64,000 bases of DNA from Plantactinospora sp. BC1 (GTDB taxonomy: Bacteria; Actinomycetota; Actinomycetes; Mycobacteriales; Micromonosporaceae), in the NCBI RefSeq assembly GCF_003030345.1, contig NZ_CP028158.1, forward strand, positions 1,674,001 through 1,738,000. Direction: 5' to 3'. The notes under the pieces were generated by a model that saw only the letters and a list, made by a program, of their open reading frames with translations, made no database searches and was not told the origin of the DNA. The position numbers were made by a program, and so were the translations under genes. Of the stretch, positions 1-8,865 are shown piece after piece. Every line of letters begins with the position of its first letter. The first letter of the stretch is position 1.

Positions 1-3
1 GAG

Positions 4-411
4 ATGACTGCCGCCACCCGACCCATGCTGGCCACGTACCCAGGAGAGATCAACCTCGACCGCGACCTGCTGGCCAGGTCGATCGACGCGCTGCTCGCCT
101 GCGCCCAGGCCTGCACCTCGTGCGCGGACGCCTGCCTGAGCGAGGCGGACGTCGCCCAGCTCGTCAAGTGCATCCGGACCGACCTGGACTGCGCCGACGT
201 TTGCTCCGCCACCGCCCGGGTGCTGTCCCGGCACACCGGCTACGACGCGAACCTCAGCCGCAGCCTGCTCGAGGCGTGCGCGACCGCCTGCCGGTCCTGC
301 GCCGAGGAGTGCGAGCGGCACGCCAAGATGCACGAGCACTGCCGGATCTGCGCCGAGGCGTGCCGGGTGGCCGAACGGGCCTCCCGGGAGCTGCTCGCGG
401 CAATGGGCTGA
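4..411 (+). CDS. Four-helix bundle Cys-rich copper-binding protein (DUF326/Csp-like)
   Basis: The protein has 135 residues and 14 cysteines (33, 37, 40, 44, 56, 63, 67, 92, 96, 99, 103, 113, 116, 120), mostly spaced CxxxC or CxxC so that they line the inside of a helical bundle. This is the pattern of DUF326 and cytosolic copper-storage (Csp3-like) proteins, which hold many Cu(I) ions through Cys thiolates. His residues near 106-112 may help. There is no signal peptide, so it should be cytoplasmic. The ATG lies three bases into the window and upstream sequence is absent, so a slightly earlier start cannot be excluded; length and the plausible N-terminus favour a complete gene. No copper transporter or regulator is visible next to it. 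Confidence 0.85.
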   Translation: MTAATRPMLATYPGEINLDRDLLARSIDALLACAQACTSCADACLSEADVAQLVKCIRTDLDCADVCSATARVLSRHTGYDANLSRSLLEACATACRSCAEECERHAKMHEHCRICAEACRVAERASRELLAAMG

Positions 412-627
412 CACCCGATTCGTCCCCGGGACCCGACCGAGCGGACGGTCGTCCGGGCACTGTCCACTTCGTCCCCGTCGCGCCGAACACCCTGAGTCAG
501 TACCCATGTACTATCACCGGACGACTGCGGCGGGCACTACCCGACCACCGGACCCCTTGGAGGGGCCTCGGGCGCACTGGTCTCGCCTCGCTAGGATCCG
601 CACAGGGCGAAGCGGAAGTGGGTTGGG

Positions 628-2160
628 ATGCAGCCAGTGGGTCCGTACCAGTTCATCGAGGCGGTCAGCCTCTGCCAGGTCGGCAGCGTCTGGTCCGCCA
701 TCGACGGGCAGGGCAACTCGTACACGGTGGCTGTGCTGGACGCCGCCGTCGCGAGTGACCAGCGCTGGCGGGACGCCTTCGTCGGCACCGCGCACGCACT
801 GGCGCAGCCCGGTTCGAGCGGTCCCCGTTACGTGCACGCAGAATTCGCCGCCCCCGCGCCCTGGGTCGCCTACGCCGCCAGCGAGGCCAACGGCGCCGAG
901 CGGCTGTTCGCGGCGCTGGGCATGGAGTGCCGGCCCGCCCAGGAGCAGCTCGGAGACGACGAGTCGCCGACCATGAAGACCGCCGTCGTCGCGCCGAACG
1001 CCACCGGCTCGACGGACGGCTCCGGCTCGACCGGCTCCGTGACGGCCGACGACGAGGAACTGGCCAGCCCCACCACCCGGCTCACCCCGGGCGTGCCGCC
1101 CCCGACCCCCTGGCAGGCCGGGCCACCACAGTCGACGCCGCCGGTGAACGCCACCCCGACGTCGGCGCCGCCGCACCAGACCTCGGCACCGCCGCACCAG
1201 ACCTCGGCGCCGCCGCACCAGACGTCGGCACCACCGCACCAGACCTCGGCACCACCGCACCAGATCTCCACTCCGCCGTACCAGAGTTCGGCGCCGCCCT
1301 ACCAGAACTCCGGGCCGCCCTACCAGGTCTCGGTACCGCCGGACTCCATCTCCGGGCCGCCGCAGCCGCTCCCCGAGATGCCGCAGGCGTACCCGGCCGA
1401 CCCGTCGCCGAGCCCGTCCGGATACGACCCGCTCTATTCGCCGGTGCGGCACATCGTCCCCTCCGAACCGAAGCCGCGCCGCAACCGGCTCTGGATCGGC
1501 ATCGCCGCACTCGTCGTGCTGCTCCTGGTCGGCGGTGGGACGATCTTCGCCCTGGCCGCCAACGGCGACGACCCCGAGCCGCGACCGACCGCTGCCCCCG
1601 AGTCGGTCAGCCCCACCCCGTCCGCCGTGGCGATCCCCACCGCCCCGCCGGTCGCGCCGGGCAAGGAGCCGCCGAAGGAGGTGAAGTGGCCGGCGGACTG
1701 GCCGAAGTTCAATCCGAGTTTCCCCTTCCACACCCTCGAACTCGAAGGTCTCGGCTTCCCGCTCAAGACTCCGCAGGCCTGGCAGTGCACGCCGGCCGGA
1801 CAGGCCGAGGGGTACGCGAAGTACAACTGCGGGGTACCGCCGGGTTCGGGGCCGGAGATCGGCGGCGAGTTGGTGGTCCGGTCCTGCTCGCCGTGCGACG
1901 GCGACTCGCGCTACCGGATGCGCCTGGCCGAGGAGGCCTGGGGGCTGCAATGGAACCGCGCCGGAGGGTCCGCCCTCTACGCCGAGTCGTTCCATCTTGA
2001 GGGGACTCCGGAGCGACGCTACGGGCTGGTCCTGATCGGCTACTACCGCACCGGTGCCGATGTCGACCGCCAGATCGTGCTCCGGATGACCTCGCCGGTG
2101 GACGGCGCCGGCCAGATCCGTCGGGTCGCGAACTACCTCCGTGATACGTTGATCTTCTGA
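628..2160 (+). CDS. Repeat-rich single-pass membrane protein with degenerate kinase-like N-terminus
   Basis: The 510-residue protein is of unknown function. Residues about 5-60 resemble the first strands of a bacterial Ser/Thr kinase N-lobe (a GPYQF start, VGSVW and VAVLD), but the catalytic Lys position reads Leu and no C-lobe motifs follow, so this is at most a vestige. Residues about 178-247 are ten 7-residue Pro-rich repeats (TSAPPHQ and variants). A transmembrane helix lies near 289-312, followed by a Pro/Thr linker and an extracellular domain of about 150 residues with three Cys residues clustered around SCSPCDG. The topology is inside-out with an external sensor or binding domain. A TAGGAT element at 592-597 could be its -10 box. 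The next gene follows directly, so the two are probably co-transcribed. Confidence 0.6.
   Translation: MQPVGPYQFIEAVSLCQVGSVWSAIDGQGNSYTVAVLDAAVASDQRWRDAFVGTAHALAQPGSSGPRYVHAEFAAPAPWVAYAASEANGAERLFAALGMECRPAQEQLGDDESPTMKTAVVAPNATGSTDGSGSTGSVTADDEELASPTTRLTPGVPPPTPWQAGPPQSTPPVNATPTSAPPHQTSAPPHQTSAPPHQTSAPPHQTSAPPHQISTPPYQSSAPPYQNSGPPYQVSVPPDSISGPPQPLPEMPQAYPADPSPSPSGYDPLYSPVRHIVPSEPKPRRNRLWIGIAALVVLLLVGGGTIFALAANGDDPEPRPTAAPESVSPTPSAVAIPTAPPVAPGKEPPKEVKWPADWPKFNPSFPFHTLELEGLGFPLKTPQAWQCTPAGQAEGYAKYNCGVPPGSGPEIGGELVVRSCSPCDGDSRYRMRLAEEAWGLQWNRAGGSALYAESFHLEGTPERRYGLVLIGYYRTGADVDRQIVLRMTSPVDGAGQIRRVANYLRDTLIF
1159..1368 (+). repeat. 21-bp in-frame coding repeat, ten units
   Basis: Ten consecutive 21-bp units encode 7-residue Pro-rich repeats. 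The first five are identical at protein level (TSAPPHQ); the rest have diverged (ISTPPYQ, SSAPPYQ, NSGPPYQ, VSVPPDS, ISGPPQP). Near identity of the first five indicates recent unit expansion. The tract is the cytoplasmic linker ahead of the membrane helix. Confidence 0.9.
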
Positions 2161-2220
2161 TTGCAGATCGACAATCTTGAATCGCATGTGTGCGCAGCCG
2201 AGAACGGATCCGGGCCGGCA

Positions 2221-3510
2221 GTGAGCAGAGACGTCCATCGCGGCGCAGCGCCGACCTCGTCGCACCGGGACACCGACGCCGGCCGGCGTGCCTGGTCGGG
2301 TCGACGGCGAATCCCTCGGGCCAGCGTAGCCGGGCCGGCTCGGCCGGGCAGCGCGGCGATGGCGTCGGCGGCGGCGGTCGCGCTCGTCGCGGTCGCCATG
2401 GCCGGCCCACCCGCGAGCGCGGCACCGGGACTCACCCCGAACGAACCGGCAACCGCGGTCGCCGGCCGGAGCACCGTCTATCTGGAGGCGACGTTCACCG
2501 GCTACCTGCGGTACGCCGAACCGGACGGCACGAGCCGACAGGAGCGGGTGACCGTACACCGCCGGTGCAGTGGCGTGATCGTCAACCCGGACGGACACGT
2601 CGTCACCGCCGGCGGCTGCGTACGGCCCGACGAGCGGGAACTGCTGGCCGACGCCCGGTACGCGCTGGCACAGACCCTCGTCGGGGCGGCGCGACTGCCC
2701 GCCGACGGGGTGGAGGGTTTCGTCCGCAGCATCGGCGAGACGGCCACCTTCACGGGTCTGCGTCCCGGCCAGCAACCCGCGTCGACACTCTGGGGGCAGC
2801 TCGGCGTCGCCCGGCCGGGAAGCACCGCCACGCCCGCGATCCGGACCACCCTGCTCGGCGTGGAGCAGGGCCTCGCCCTGGTCAAGATGTCCCGGTCGGG
2901 CCTGTCGGCGATCGAGGTGCACGCCGGTGCCGACCCGAAACCGGGCAGCCAGGTCGTGGTCCTGGGGTACGGACCCGACGAGCCCGACACCGGCTCCGAC
3001 GAGTACCGGCAGCGGGCCCGACCGGTCGAGGTCGCCGCCGCCGCACCGGATCGGCTGGCCGGCGACGGCCTGGGGCCGAGCTTCCGGGGCAGTCCGGTGC
3101 TGGACCCCGAGGGTCGGCTCCTCGCCATCGCCGACCGCGACCCGTCGGCGACCGATGGCCGGAACCGGCGACTCGTCCCCGCCACGGCCGTCGCCGCACT
3201 GCTCGCCGGTACCGGAGTCGCGAACCGGTTGAGCGAGGTCGACCGCGCCTACCGGGACGGGCTGCACGCCTACTTCGCGGGACAGTTCTCGACGGCGATC
3301 CGACGGTTCGACGACCTCCTCCGGCTGGCACCCTCGCACAGCTCCGCGCAGACGTACCGGGAGCGGGCACAGCACCGGCTCGACGTCGACGGGGACGCGG
3401 TCGAGAATTCCGCGCAGTGGCTCCGCTATCTGCTCTCGGCGGCCGTCGGAGTCCTCCTCGTCGCCGTCGCCGGCCGCGTCCAACGGTACGCCCGGGGCAG
3501 AGCGGGTTAA
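2221..3510 (+). CDS. Exported trypsin-fold pseudo-protease with helical repeat and C-terminal membrane anchor
   Basis: The protein reads as signal peptide (hydrophobic stretch ending ASAAPG), trypsin-like beta-barrel, TPR-like helical segment and a C-terminal transmembrane helix with a basic tail (WLRYLLSAAVGVLLVAVAG). The barrel is recognised from RCSGVIVNPDGHVVTAGGC, where active enzymes have TAAHC; GLALVKM, where they have DLALLKV; and SFRGSPVLD, where they have GNSGGP. All three triad residues appear substituted, so it is predicted to be inactive and to act as a binding or scaffold protein outside the membrane. The frame is open from TTG 2161, right after the upstream stop. GTG 2221 was chosen because it keeps a basic n-region; ATG 2359 would leave none. 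Probably in one operon with the preceding gene. Confidence 0.65.
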   Translation: MSRDVHRGAAPTSSHRDTDAGRRAWSGRRRIPRASVAGPARPGSAAMASAAAVALVAVAMAGPPASAAPGLTPNEPATAVAGRSTVYLEATFTGYLRYAEPDGTSRQERVTVHRRCSGVIVNPDGHVVTAGGCVRPDERELLADARYALAQTLVGAARLPADGVEGFVRSIGETATFTGLRPGQQPASTLWGQLGVARPGSTATPAIRTTLLGVEQGLALVKMSRSGLSAIEVHAGADPKPGSQVVVLGYGPDEPDTGSDEYRQRARPVEVAAAAPDRLAGDGLGPSFRGSPVLDPEGRLLAIADRDPSATDGRNRRLVPATAVAALLAGTGVANRLSEVDRAYRDGLHAYFAGQFSTAIRRFDDLLRLAPSHSSAQTYRERAQHRLDVDGDAVENSAQWLRYLLSAAVGVLLVAVAGRVQRYARGRAG

Positions 3511-3655
3511 CGACCGCGAGAGTCGCCGGTACCGGACGGAGTGGAACCGGACCGGTACCGGTGAGGCCCGTGCCGCAGTGAGCGCCTGTACTACTATCTG
3601 GCGCGGCTCGCCGCACGGCCAGGGCTACCGCCAACGCCACGTGCCGGCGCGACCG

Positions 3656-4855
3656 ATGCCGGGTGCACTCCGGGCGGCTCACCGACGGCTGCGCGGCCGT
3701 GCCCGGGGTTCGAGGGGAGGAACGGAGATCGCCGCGTCATCTGCGGAGACATCAGGGGCCCGGACCACACCGCTGGCAGGACGCTCCGTCGCACTGGTAC
3801 ACGAGTGGTTCGGCGCGACGGGCGGCTCGGAGAACGTCTTCCTCTCGCTGCACGGGATAATCCCGCACGCCACCGGTTTCGTCCTCTGGCGGGACCGGGA
3901 CGCCCGGCGTGGACTCGAGTTCCGGGAGTCCTGGCTGGCCCGTACGCCGCTGCGCCGGGCGAAGGCGCTGGCCCTGCCGGTGATGCCGCTCACCTGGCGT
4001 ACCCTCACCCGGGAGCGGTTCGACGTCGTCATCTCCTCCAGCCACGCGTTCGCGCACACCGTGAAGCTGCGGCAGGACGAGGACACCCGCTATCTCAGCT
4101 ACGTGCACTCGCCGGCCCGCTACCTGTGGAGTCCCGACTTCGACGGGCGCGGCTCCGGCGGGCTCCTCGCGCTGCCCCGTACCGCGTTGCGGCGTACCGA
4201 CCGGCGACTCAGCCGCCACGTGCACAGTTACGCCGCGAACTCGGCCGAGGTGCGCTCGCGCATCCAGCGGTTCTGGGGGCGGGACGCCCGGGTGATCAAC
4301 CCACCGGTCGACGTGGACTACTACCGGGACGCGCCCGCGTCGCAGCGCCGGCAGAACCGGGACTATCTGCTCGGGGTGGGGCGCTGGATTCCGTACAAGA
4401 ACTTCGATCTGATGATCGAGATCGCCGACGCCGCCGGCCTGCCGCTGGTCATCGCCGGCTCCGGGCCCGCAGAGGAGTCGCTGCGGCGGGCCGCCGCCCG
4501 GGTACGGGTGCCGGTCAGCTTCGCGCACCGCCCGTCCCAGGAACGGCTCCGCGAACTGTACTGGGGTGCCAGGGCACTGCTCTTCCCCGCGCACGAGGAC
4601 TTCGGCATCATCCCGGTCGAGGCGATGGCCTGCGGCACACCGGTGCTCGGGGTCCGGCGCGGCGGTCTGCTGGAGACCGTCGTCGACGGGGAGACCGGCT
4701 TCCTGCTCGACTCCTCGGACCCGCGCCGGTACGCCGACGCGCTGCACCGTCTCGACGAGCTGGACCCGTCCCGGATCACCGCCCGCGCCGCCGCCTTCTC
4801 GGCGGACGTCTTCGCGGCCAACGTGACGTCGTGGGTCAGCGATGAAGCGCGCTGA
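3656..4855 (+). CDS. GT4-family glycosyltransferase
   Basis: This GT-B glycosyltransferase of family 4 transfers a sugar from a nucleotide-sugar donor to a lipid-linked or growing glycan acceptor at the inner membrane face. The N-terminal acceptor domain begins ALVHEWFGATGGSE. The C-terminal donor domain carries GVGRWIPYKN, the G-S-G-P segment and the E(x7)E motif around HEDFGIIPVEAMACG. The most upstream in-frame start is GTG 3578; ATG 3656 is used here, although homology begins only near 3790, so a still later start is possible. It opens a tightly packed operon, overlapping the next gene by 14 bp, and its context (polymerase, second glycosyltransferase, flippase) points to exopolysaccharide synthesis. 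Donor and linkage cannot be read from sequence. Confidence 0.88.
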   Translation: MPGALRAAHRRLRGRARGSRGGTEIAASSAETSGARTTPLAGRSVALVHEWFGATGGSENVFLSLHGIIPHATGFVLWRDRDARRGLEFRESWLARTPLRRAKALALPVMPLTWRTLTRERFDVVISSSHAFAHTVKLRQDEDTRYLSYVHSPARYLWSPDFDGRGSGGLLALPRTALRRTDRRLSRHVHSYAANSAEVRSRIQRFWGRDARVINPPVDVDYYRDAPASQRRQNRDYLLGVGRWIPYKNFDLMIEIADAAGLPLVIAGSGPAEESLRRAAARVRVPVSFAHRPSQERLRELYWGARALLFPAHEDFGIIPVEAMACGTPVLGVRRGGLLETVVDGETGFLLDSSDPRRYADALHRLDELDPSRITARAAAFSADVFAANVTSWVSDEAR

Positions 4856-6374
4856 CCGGAAAACCGGCTCCGGCGCGACCCTCCGCGCCGCCCGCTGGCG
4901 TACCGGTCCCGTCGTCGCGTCGGTGGCCGGGGCCGCGCTGGTCGTGTTCCTCGGCGTCACCACCGTGCTCCCCCGGCCCACCGTGGCCGGGCTGCTCGGC
5001 CTGGTCGTGGTGGCGATCTGCCTGGCCGCGCTCTACCACGCCACCGTCGCGGAGTCCTTCGCACCGGTGGCGGTGACCTTCTGGGCGTTCGTCGGGGTGT
5101 GGGTCGGCTTCGCGCCGCTGCTACAGATCCGGGACCGCCGGCTCCCCTGGCCCGACCTGCCGCTGTATCAGCACTACGTGACGGCTCAGGTGATCCTCAT
5201 CCTGGCCGTCACCGCGTACTGGGCCGGTTACGCCCGCCGGCTGCCCGCACCCCGGCAGGTCTCGTCGGGCCGGCTCCGGGTCACCGTCGAGAAGGCGATC
5301 GTGCTGACCGGGCTGGCCCTGGTGATGGCGGTGGTCTGCCTGCCCCGCACCGGCGGGCTGGCGGTCCGGTTCACCAGCCGCGACGACCTGCAACGCGCCA
5401 TCGAGCAGGCGGGGCTGCGCGGCGGCCAGGACCTCGCGCTCCTCGGGCTGTTCAGCACGCTGCCGGCCGCGACCAGCGTGGTCGCGCTGATCCTCTGCCT
5501 GCTCTGCTGGCGCAACCGCGGCTACGCCGACGCGCGGGCCCGACTGATCCTGACCCTCGCCACGGCCGTCGCGGTCGCGCTGAACCTCGTCTACAACAAC
5601 CCGCTGACCGCGAACCGGTTCTCGTCGTTCAGTGTGATGCTCGCCGCCGGCCTGGCACTGGTCAGGCTCCGGCGGCAACGCTGGCGGACGTTGTTCTCGG
5701 TCGGGATGCTGCTCGGGCTCGCCGTCCTCTATCCCCTGGCCAACCTCTTCCGCAACGACCGGTCACGCGGCAACCTGCGACTGGGGCTGGACGCCTACTA
5801 CACCTGGGACTTCGACGGGTTCCAGCAGACCGTCAACGCCGCCTTCTACGTCGACAGCCAGGGCCACACCTGGGGCCACCACCTGATCTCGGCGCTCTTC
5901 TTCTGGGTGCCGAGGTCGCTGTGGGAGGGCAAGGCGATCCCCGCCGGGAACGTCGTCGCGGACAGCCGGGGTTACGAGTTCCAGAACCTGGCCCTGCCGT
6001 TCTGGGCCGAGGTCTTCGTCGAGTTCAGCCTGGTCGGCGTGGTGGTGCTGTTCTTCTGCTACGGCAAGCTCGCCCGGCGGCTCGACCGGGCGTTGAACAG
6101 CTCGCCGGCACACCTGCCGGTCGCGCTCGCCGTCATCTTCGCCGCCTGCCAGATCGGGCTGTTGCGGGGGCCGCTCGGCGCGCAGATCCCGTTCGTCGGT
6201 GCCGCGTTCGTGGTGCTGCTGGTCGGCGTACTCGGCTGGCGCGGCCGGATCTGGGGCCTGACCAGGCCGGACGAGACCGCCGCGACAGCCGGGGCGACCG
6301 AGCCGGCCACGGAACCGAGCGAGCCGGCGGCGGAGTCGAGCGAGCCGACCGAGCCGGCCGAGGTGCCGAGATGA
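4842..6374 (+). CDS. Wzy-like polysaccharide repeat-unit polymerase
   Basis: The 510-residue integral membrane protein has about ten or more hydrophobic helices and a large periplasm-facing segment (around residues 300-365, LFRNDRSRG through YYTWDFDGFQQ) typical of O-antigen/exopolysaccharide polymerases. Such enzymes join undecaprenyl-linked repeat units on the outer face of the membrane. The tail after residue about 475 is a hydrophilic Ala/Glu/Pro/Thr repeat (EPA, EPSEPA) with no obvious fold. The start overlaps the upstream glycosyltransferase by 14 bp and its stop overlaps the next start as ATGA, so the genes are translationally coupled. Wzy families diverge strongly in sequence, so the assignment rests on topology and neighbours. 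Confidence 0.75.
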   Translation: MKRADRKTGSGATLRAARWRTGPVVASVAGAALVVFLGVTTVLPRPTVAGLLGLVVVAICLAALYHATVAESFAPVAVTFWAFVGVWVGFAPLLQIRDRRLPWPDLPLYQHYVTAQVILILAVTAYWAGYARRLPAPRQVSSGRLRVTVEKAIVLTGLALVMAVVCLPRTGGLAVRFTSRDDLQRAIEQAGLRGGQDLALLGLFSTLPAATSVVALILCLLCWRNRGYADARARLILTLATAVAVALNLVYNNPLTANRFSSFSVMLAAGLALVRLRRQRWRTLFSVGMLLGLAVLYPLANLFRNDRSRGNLRLGLDAYYTWDFDGFQQTVNAAFYVDSQGHTWGHHLISALFFWVPRSLWEGKAIPAGNVVADSRGYEFQNLALPFWAEVFVEFSLVGVVVLFFCYGKLARRLDRALNSSPAHLPVALAVIFAACQIGLLRGPLGAQIPFVGAAFVVLLVGVLGWRGRIWGLTRPDETAATAGATEPATEPSEPAAESSEPTEPAEVPR

Positions 6375-7579
6375 GCCGGCCCAGGGTCGCCGTCCTCGCC
6401 GACTGGTGGTGGCCGAACCTGGTCGGCGGGGCGGAGCGGTCCGCCCGGTCCGCCGCGCTGGAACTCGCCCGGACCGCCGAGGTCGCGGTCTTCGTACCGG
6501 CGCCGGCCGACGAGGTGTACCGGGACGGGCCGCTCGTCGTGCACGCCGTGCGGCGGCCGTACGCCCGGCGGGTGCACGCCGACTCGGCGCTCCGGCGGGC
6601 GCTGGAACTGCTGACCGCGTGGCTGCTGCCGGCGGTCGCGTCCGGGCAGATCCGCGCGCTGCGGGCGTACCGGCCCGACGTGGTGGTGGCGACGAACATC
6701 TCCCGTACCGGTCCGTGGCTGCTGCGCTGGGCCCGGGCGAACGGGGTCCGGCTGGTCCGGTCGTACCACGACCTGAGCGACACCTGCTGGCGGCGCTCCC
6801 GCCGTCGGGGCAGCGGGAACTGCGCCGACATCTGCGCCGACTGTCGGGTCAAGACGGCGGTGATGCGCCGGGCGACCCCACCCGGGACGGTCGCCGTCTG
6901 CGTCTCCGGCTTCGTCCGGGACGAACTGCAACGGGCCGGACTGACCAGCCCGGAGACCAGCCTGGTGGCCTATCCGCTGCTCGGTGCGGCGACGGTCGCG
7001 CCGGAGGGGTACCGCCCCGACCCGACGCGCCGGGTCCTCGGCTATCTCGGCCGGATCGCCCCGGTGAAGGGCGTCGAGGCGGCGATCCGCACCGCCGCCG
7101 CGTACCGGCGGAACACCGGCACGGCGGTCACCATGCTGGTCGCCGGTGAGGGGCAGCCGGACTACCTGCGACGGTTGGCGGACCTCGGCACCGCGCAGGG
7201 GATCGAGGTGGACTTCGCGGGCCGGCTGGACGTCGAGGCGTTCTGCGCCCGGATCGACGCGGCGCTGATCCCGTCCACCTGGATGGAACCGTTCGGCCGG
7301 GTGGTGGTGGAGGTGGGCAGTCACGGCCGGCCGATGCTCGTCTCGCGGGTCGGCGGGCTGCCCGAGGCCGCCGCCGTCTCGGGTGGACGGTTCGCCTTCA
7401 CCGACTTCGCGGACCCGGAGGCTGCCGCCCGTACCCTCGACGAGCTGCTCGCCGGGAAGGCGGAACCGGCGAACCCGCCCGGCCGGGGCGCGGCGATCGG
7501 CCTGGAGCAGGGCGTGGTGACCGCCGTCGCGCGGGCGCTGGAGGGTCGGCCCGGTACCCGGGAGGAGCGACCCGCGTGA
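6371..7579 (+). CDS. GT4-family glycosyltransferase with Cys cluster
   Basis: The 402-residue GT-B enzyme starts VAVLADWWWPNLVGGAE and carries the donor-binding domain with YLGRIAPVKGVEAAI, AGEGQPDYL and the E(x7)E region around TWMEPFGRVVVEVGS. A cysteine cluster near residues 138-158 (DTCW, NCADICADC) recurs in some GT4 enzymes and may bind zinc or stabilise the fold. The ATG overlaps the upstream stop as ATGA and the TGA overlaps the flippase GTG, so it is the third gene of a coupled operon. It is expected to act on the cytoplasmic, lipid-linked intermediate before export. Confidence 0.88.
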   Translation: MSRPRVAVLADWWWPNLVGGAERSARSAALELARTAEVAVFVPAPADEVYRDGPLVVHAVRRPYARRVHADSALRRALELLTAWLLPAVASGQIRALRAYRPDVVVATNISRTGPWLLRWARANGVRLVRSYHDLSDTCWRRSRRRGSGNCADICADCRVKTAVMRRATPPGTVAVCVSGFVRDELQRAGLTSPETSLVAYPLLGAATVAPEGYRPDPTRRVLGYLGRIAPVKGVEAAIRTAAAYRRNTGTAVTMLVAGEGQPDYLRRLADLGTAQGIEVDFAGRLDVEAFCARIDAALIPSTWMEPFGRVVVEVGSHGRPMLVSRVGGLPEAAAVSGGRFAFTDFADPEAAARTLDELLAGKAEPANPPGRGAAIGLEQGVVTAVARALEGRPGTREERPA

Positions 7580-8838
7580 CGGAGACGGCGACGACGACCG
7601 GCGAGCCCGCCCGCTCCGCCGGACGGTCCTGGTCCACGCCGGCCCTCACCATGGGCCAGCTCGGGCTGATGGCCACCAGCCTGGTCTTCAGCCTCTCCCT
7701 CGGCTACGCGGGCGGACTGGCGGCGATCGGCGCCGTCGCTCCGGCGATGCTGGTCTTCCAGCTCAGTTGCGGCGTCCTGCAACGTACCCTCGCCGAGGCG
7801 ACGCTGCTGGCCACCGCGAGTGAGGGCCGGCCGGCCGACCGGGCGACCTGCCGGTGGTCGGTGGCTGCCGCGCTGGCCGGCGGCCTGCTCGGCGCCGTCG
7901 TCGCGTTCCTGTCCAGCCTCGCCGTCCCGGACGTGCCGGTGGAGCTGGCCCTCGGCTACGCGGCCGGCATCCCGTTCGTGATCGCGCTCGACATCGGCCG
8001 CTCTGCGGCGGTGGCCGCCGGTACGGCCCGGTCGGCGTTCCTGGAGTCGACGCTCTGGCTGGCCGCCCAGGTGGCGGCGGCGCTCTGCTTCGCGGCGTTG
8101 CGCTCGCCGCTCGGCATCTGCCTCTCCTGGGCGGTGGTGAACGCCGTCTTCCTGCTCGCCGCCGCCCGGCAGCCGGACCGCCGGCCGGCCCTGCGCGGCC
8201 TGCTGCGGTGGATCCGGTCCCGCCGGGCGGTCATCGGAGCCGCCTCGCTGGACGCCTTCGTGCTCGGCGTGACGCCGGTACTGGCGATCCAGGTGACCGC
8301 GTTCGTCAGTACGGCTGCCACGCTCGGCGTGATCCGGGTCCTGCAACAGGTACTCGCACCGCTGGCGTTCGTCTCGATAACCGTCCGGCGGGTGCTCATC
8401 TACCGCCGGCGCGACGACAGCGGCCGTACGGTCTGGCAGGATCTCCGCGACGGTCTGCTGTCACTGGCCCTGATGGCCGTCGGTGCGGTGCTGCTCGGCC
8501 TGGCGGTGCTGCTCGGTCGGCGGATCGTGCCCGCCCTGGCCTTCATCCCGGTCGGCGCCGCACTTGTCGCGGCGGGCGCGGAGAAGGCGGCGCTCGGTTT
8601 CTCCTACGGCTGCTCGTTGAGCAGGTTCGTCCGGGGCGAGTTCGACGTCCTGCTCCGGGCCCGCTACGTGATGCTCGGCCTCACCGTGGTCGCGGCGCCG
8701 CTGCTGACACTGCGCTGGGATGCGACCGGCTATCTCGTCGGCTCGGCGCTCGGCATGGTCGGCTACTCCCTGGCGCTGCTTGGCCTGCGGGACGGTCGGC
8801 GGGCCGCCGCGGCCGGCTCGCGGCCCGGGTTTTCCTGA
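7576..8838 (+). CDS. Wzx-like polysaccharide flippase
   Basis: The 420-residue membrane protein has roughly 12 hydrophobic segments, with no signal peptide, no ATP-binding motif and no enzyme motif. Position and size fit the MOP-superfamily exporters that flip lipid-linked repeat units to the outer leaflet, completing the set begun by the two glycosyltransferases and the polymerase. It starts with GTG overlapping the preceding stop (GTGA), so it is translationally coupled. Sequence identity in this family is generally low, so the call is mainly contextual; a different multi-pass transporter is possible. The 3-prime end carries the probable -35 element of the next gene. Confidence 0.65.
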   Translation: MTETATTTGEPARSAGRSWSTPALTMGQLGLMATSLVFSLSLGYAGGLAAIGAVAPAMLVFQLSCGVLQRTLAEATLLATASEGRPADRATCRWSVAAALAGGLLGAVVAFLSSLAVPDVPVELALGYAAGIPFVIALDIGRSAAVAAGTARSAFLESTLWLAAQVAAALCFAALRSPLGICLSWAVVNAVFLLAAARQPDRRPALRGLLRWIRSRRAVIGAASLDAFVLGVTPVLAIQVTAFVSTAATLGVIRVLQQVLAPLAFVSITVRRVLIYRRRDDSGRTVWQDLRDGLLSLALMAVGAVLLGLAVLLGRRIVPALAFIPVGAALVAAGAEKAALGFSYGCSLSRFVRGEFDVLLRARYVMLGLTVVAAPLLTLRWDATGYLVGSALGMVGYSLALLGLRDGRRAAAAGSRPGFS

Positions 8839-8865
8839 CCGGAGTCCGTCCCCTATGTTTGCTAC
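8830..8865 (+). promoter_or_regulatory. Probable promoter giving a leaderless mRNA
   Basis: TTTTCC (8830-8835), an 18-nt spacer and TATGTT (8854-8859) precede the ATG at 8866 by six bases, which would place the transcription start on the A of the start codon. No Shine-Dalgarno sequence is present. Leaderless transcripts are common in actinomycetes; the promoter call is inference. Confidence 0.45.

Noticed and set aside
514-3483. A 989-codon open frame on the minus strand
   Set aside because: It is antisense to two well-supported genes. High GC removes stop codons from shadow frames, and the translation is Arg/Gly-rich with no domain.
3526-3562. CCGGTACCGG palindromes between the pseudo-protease and first glycosyltransferase genes
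   Set aside because: Short GC-rich palindromes are frequent by chance at this base composition. They may help terminate transcription, but nothing specific supports a call.
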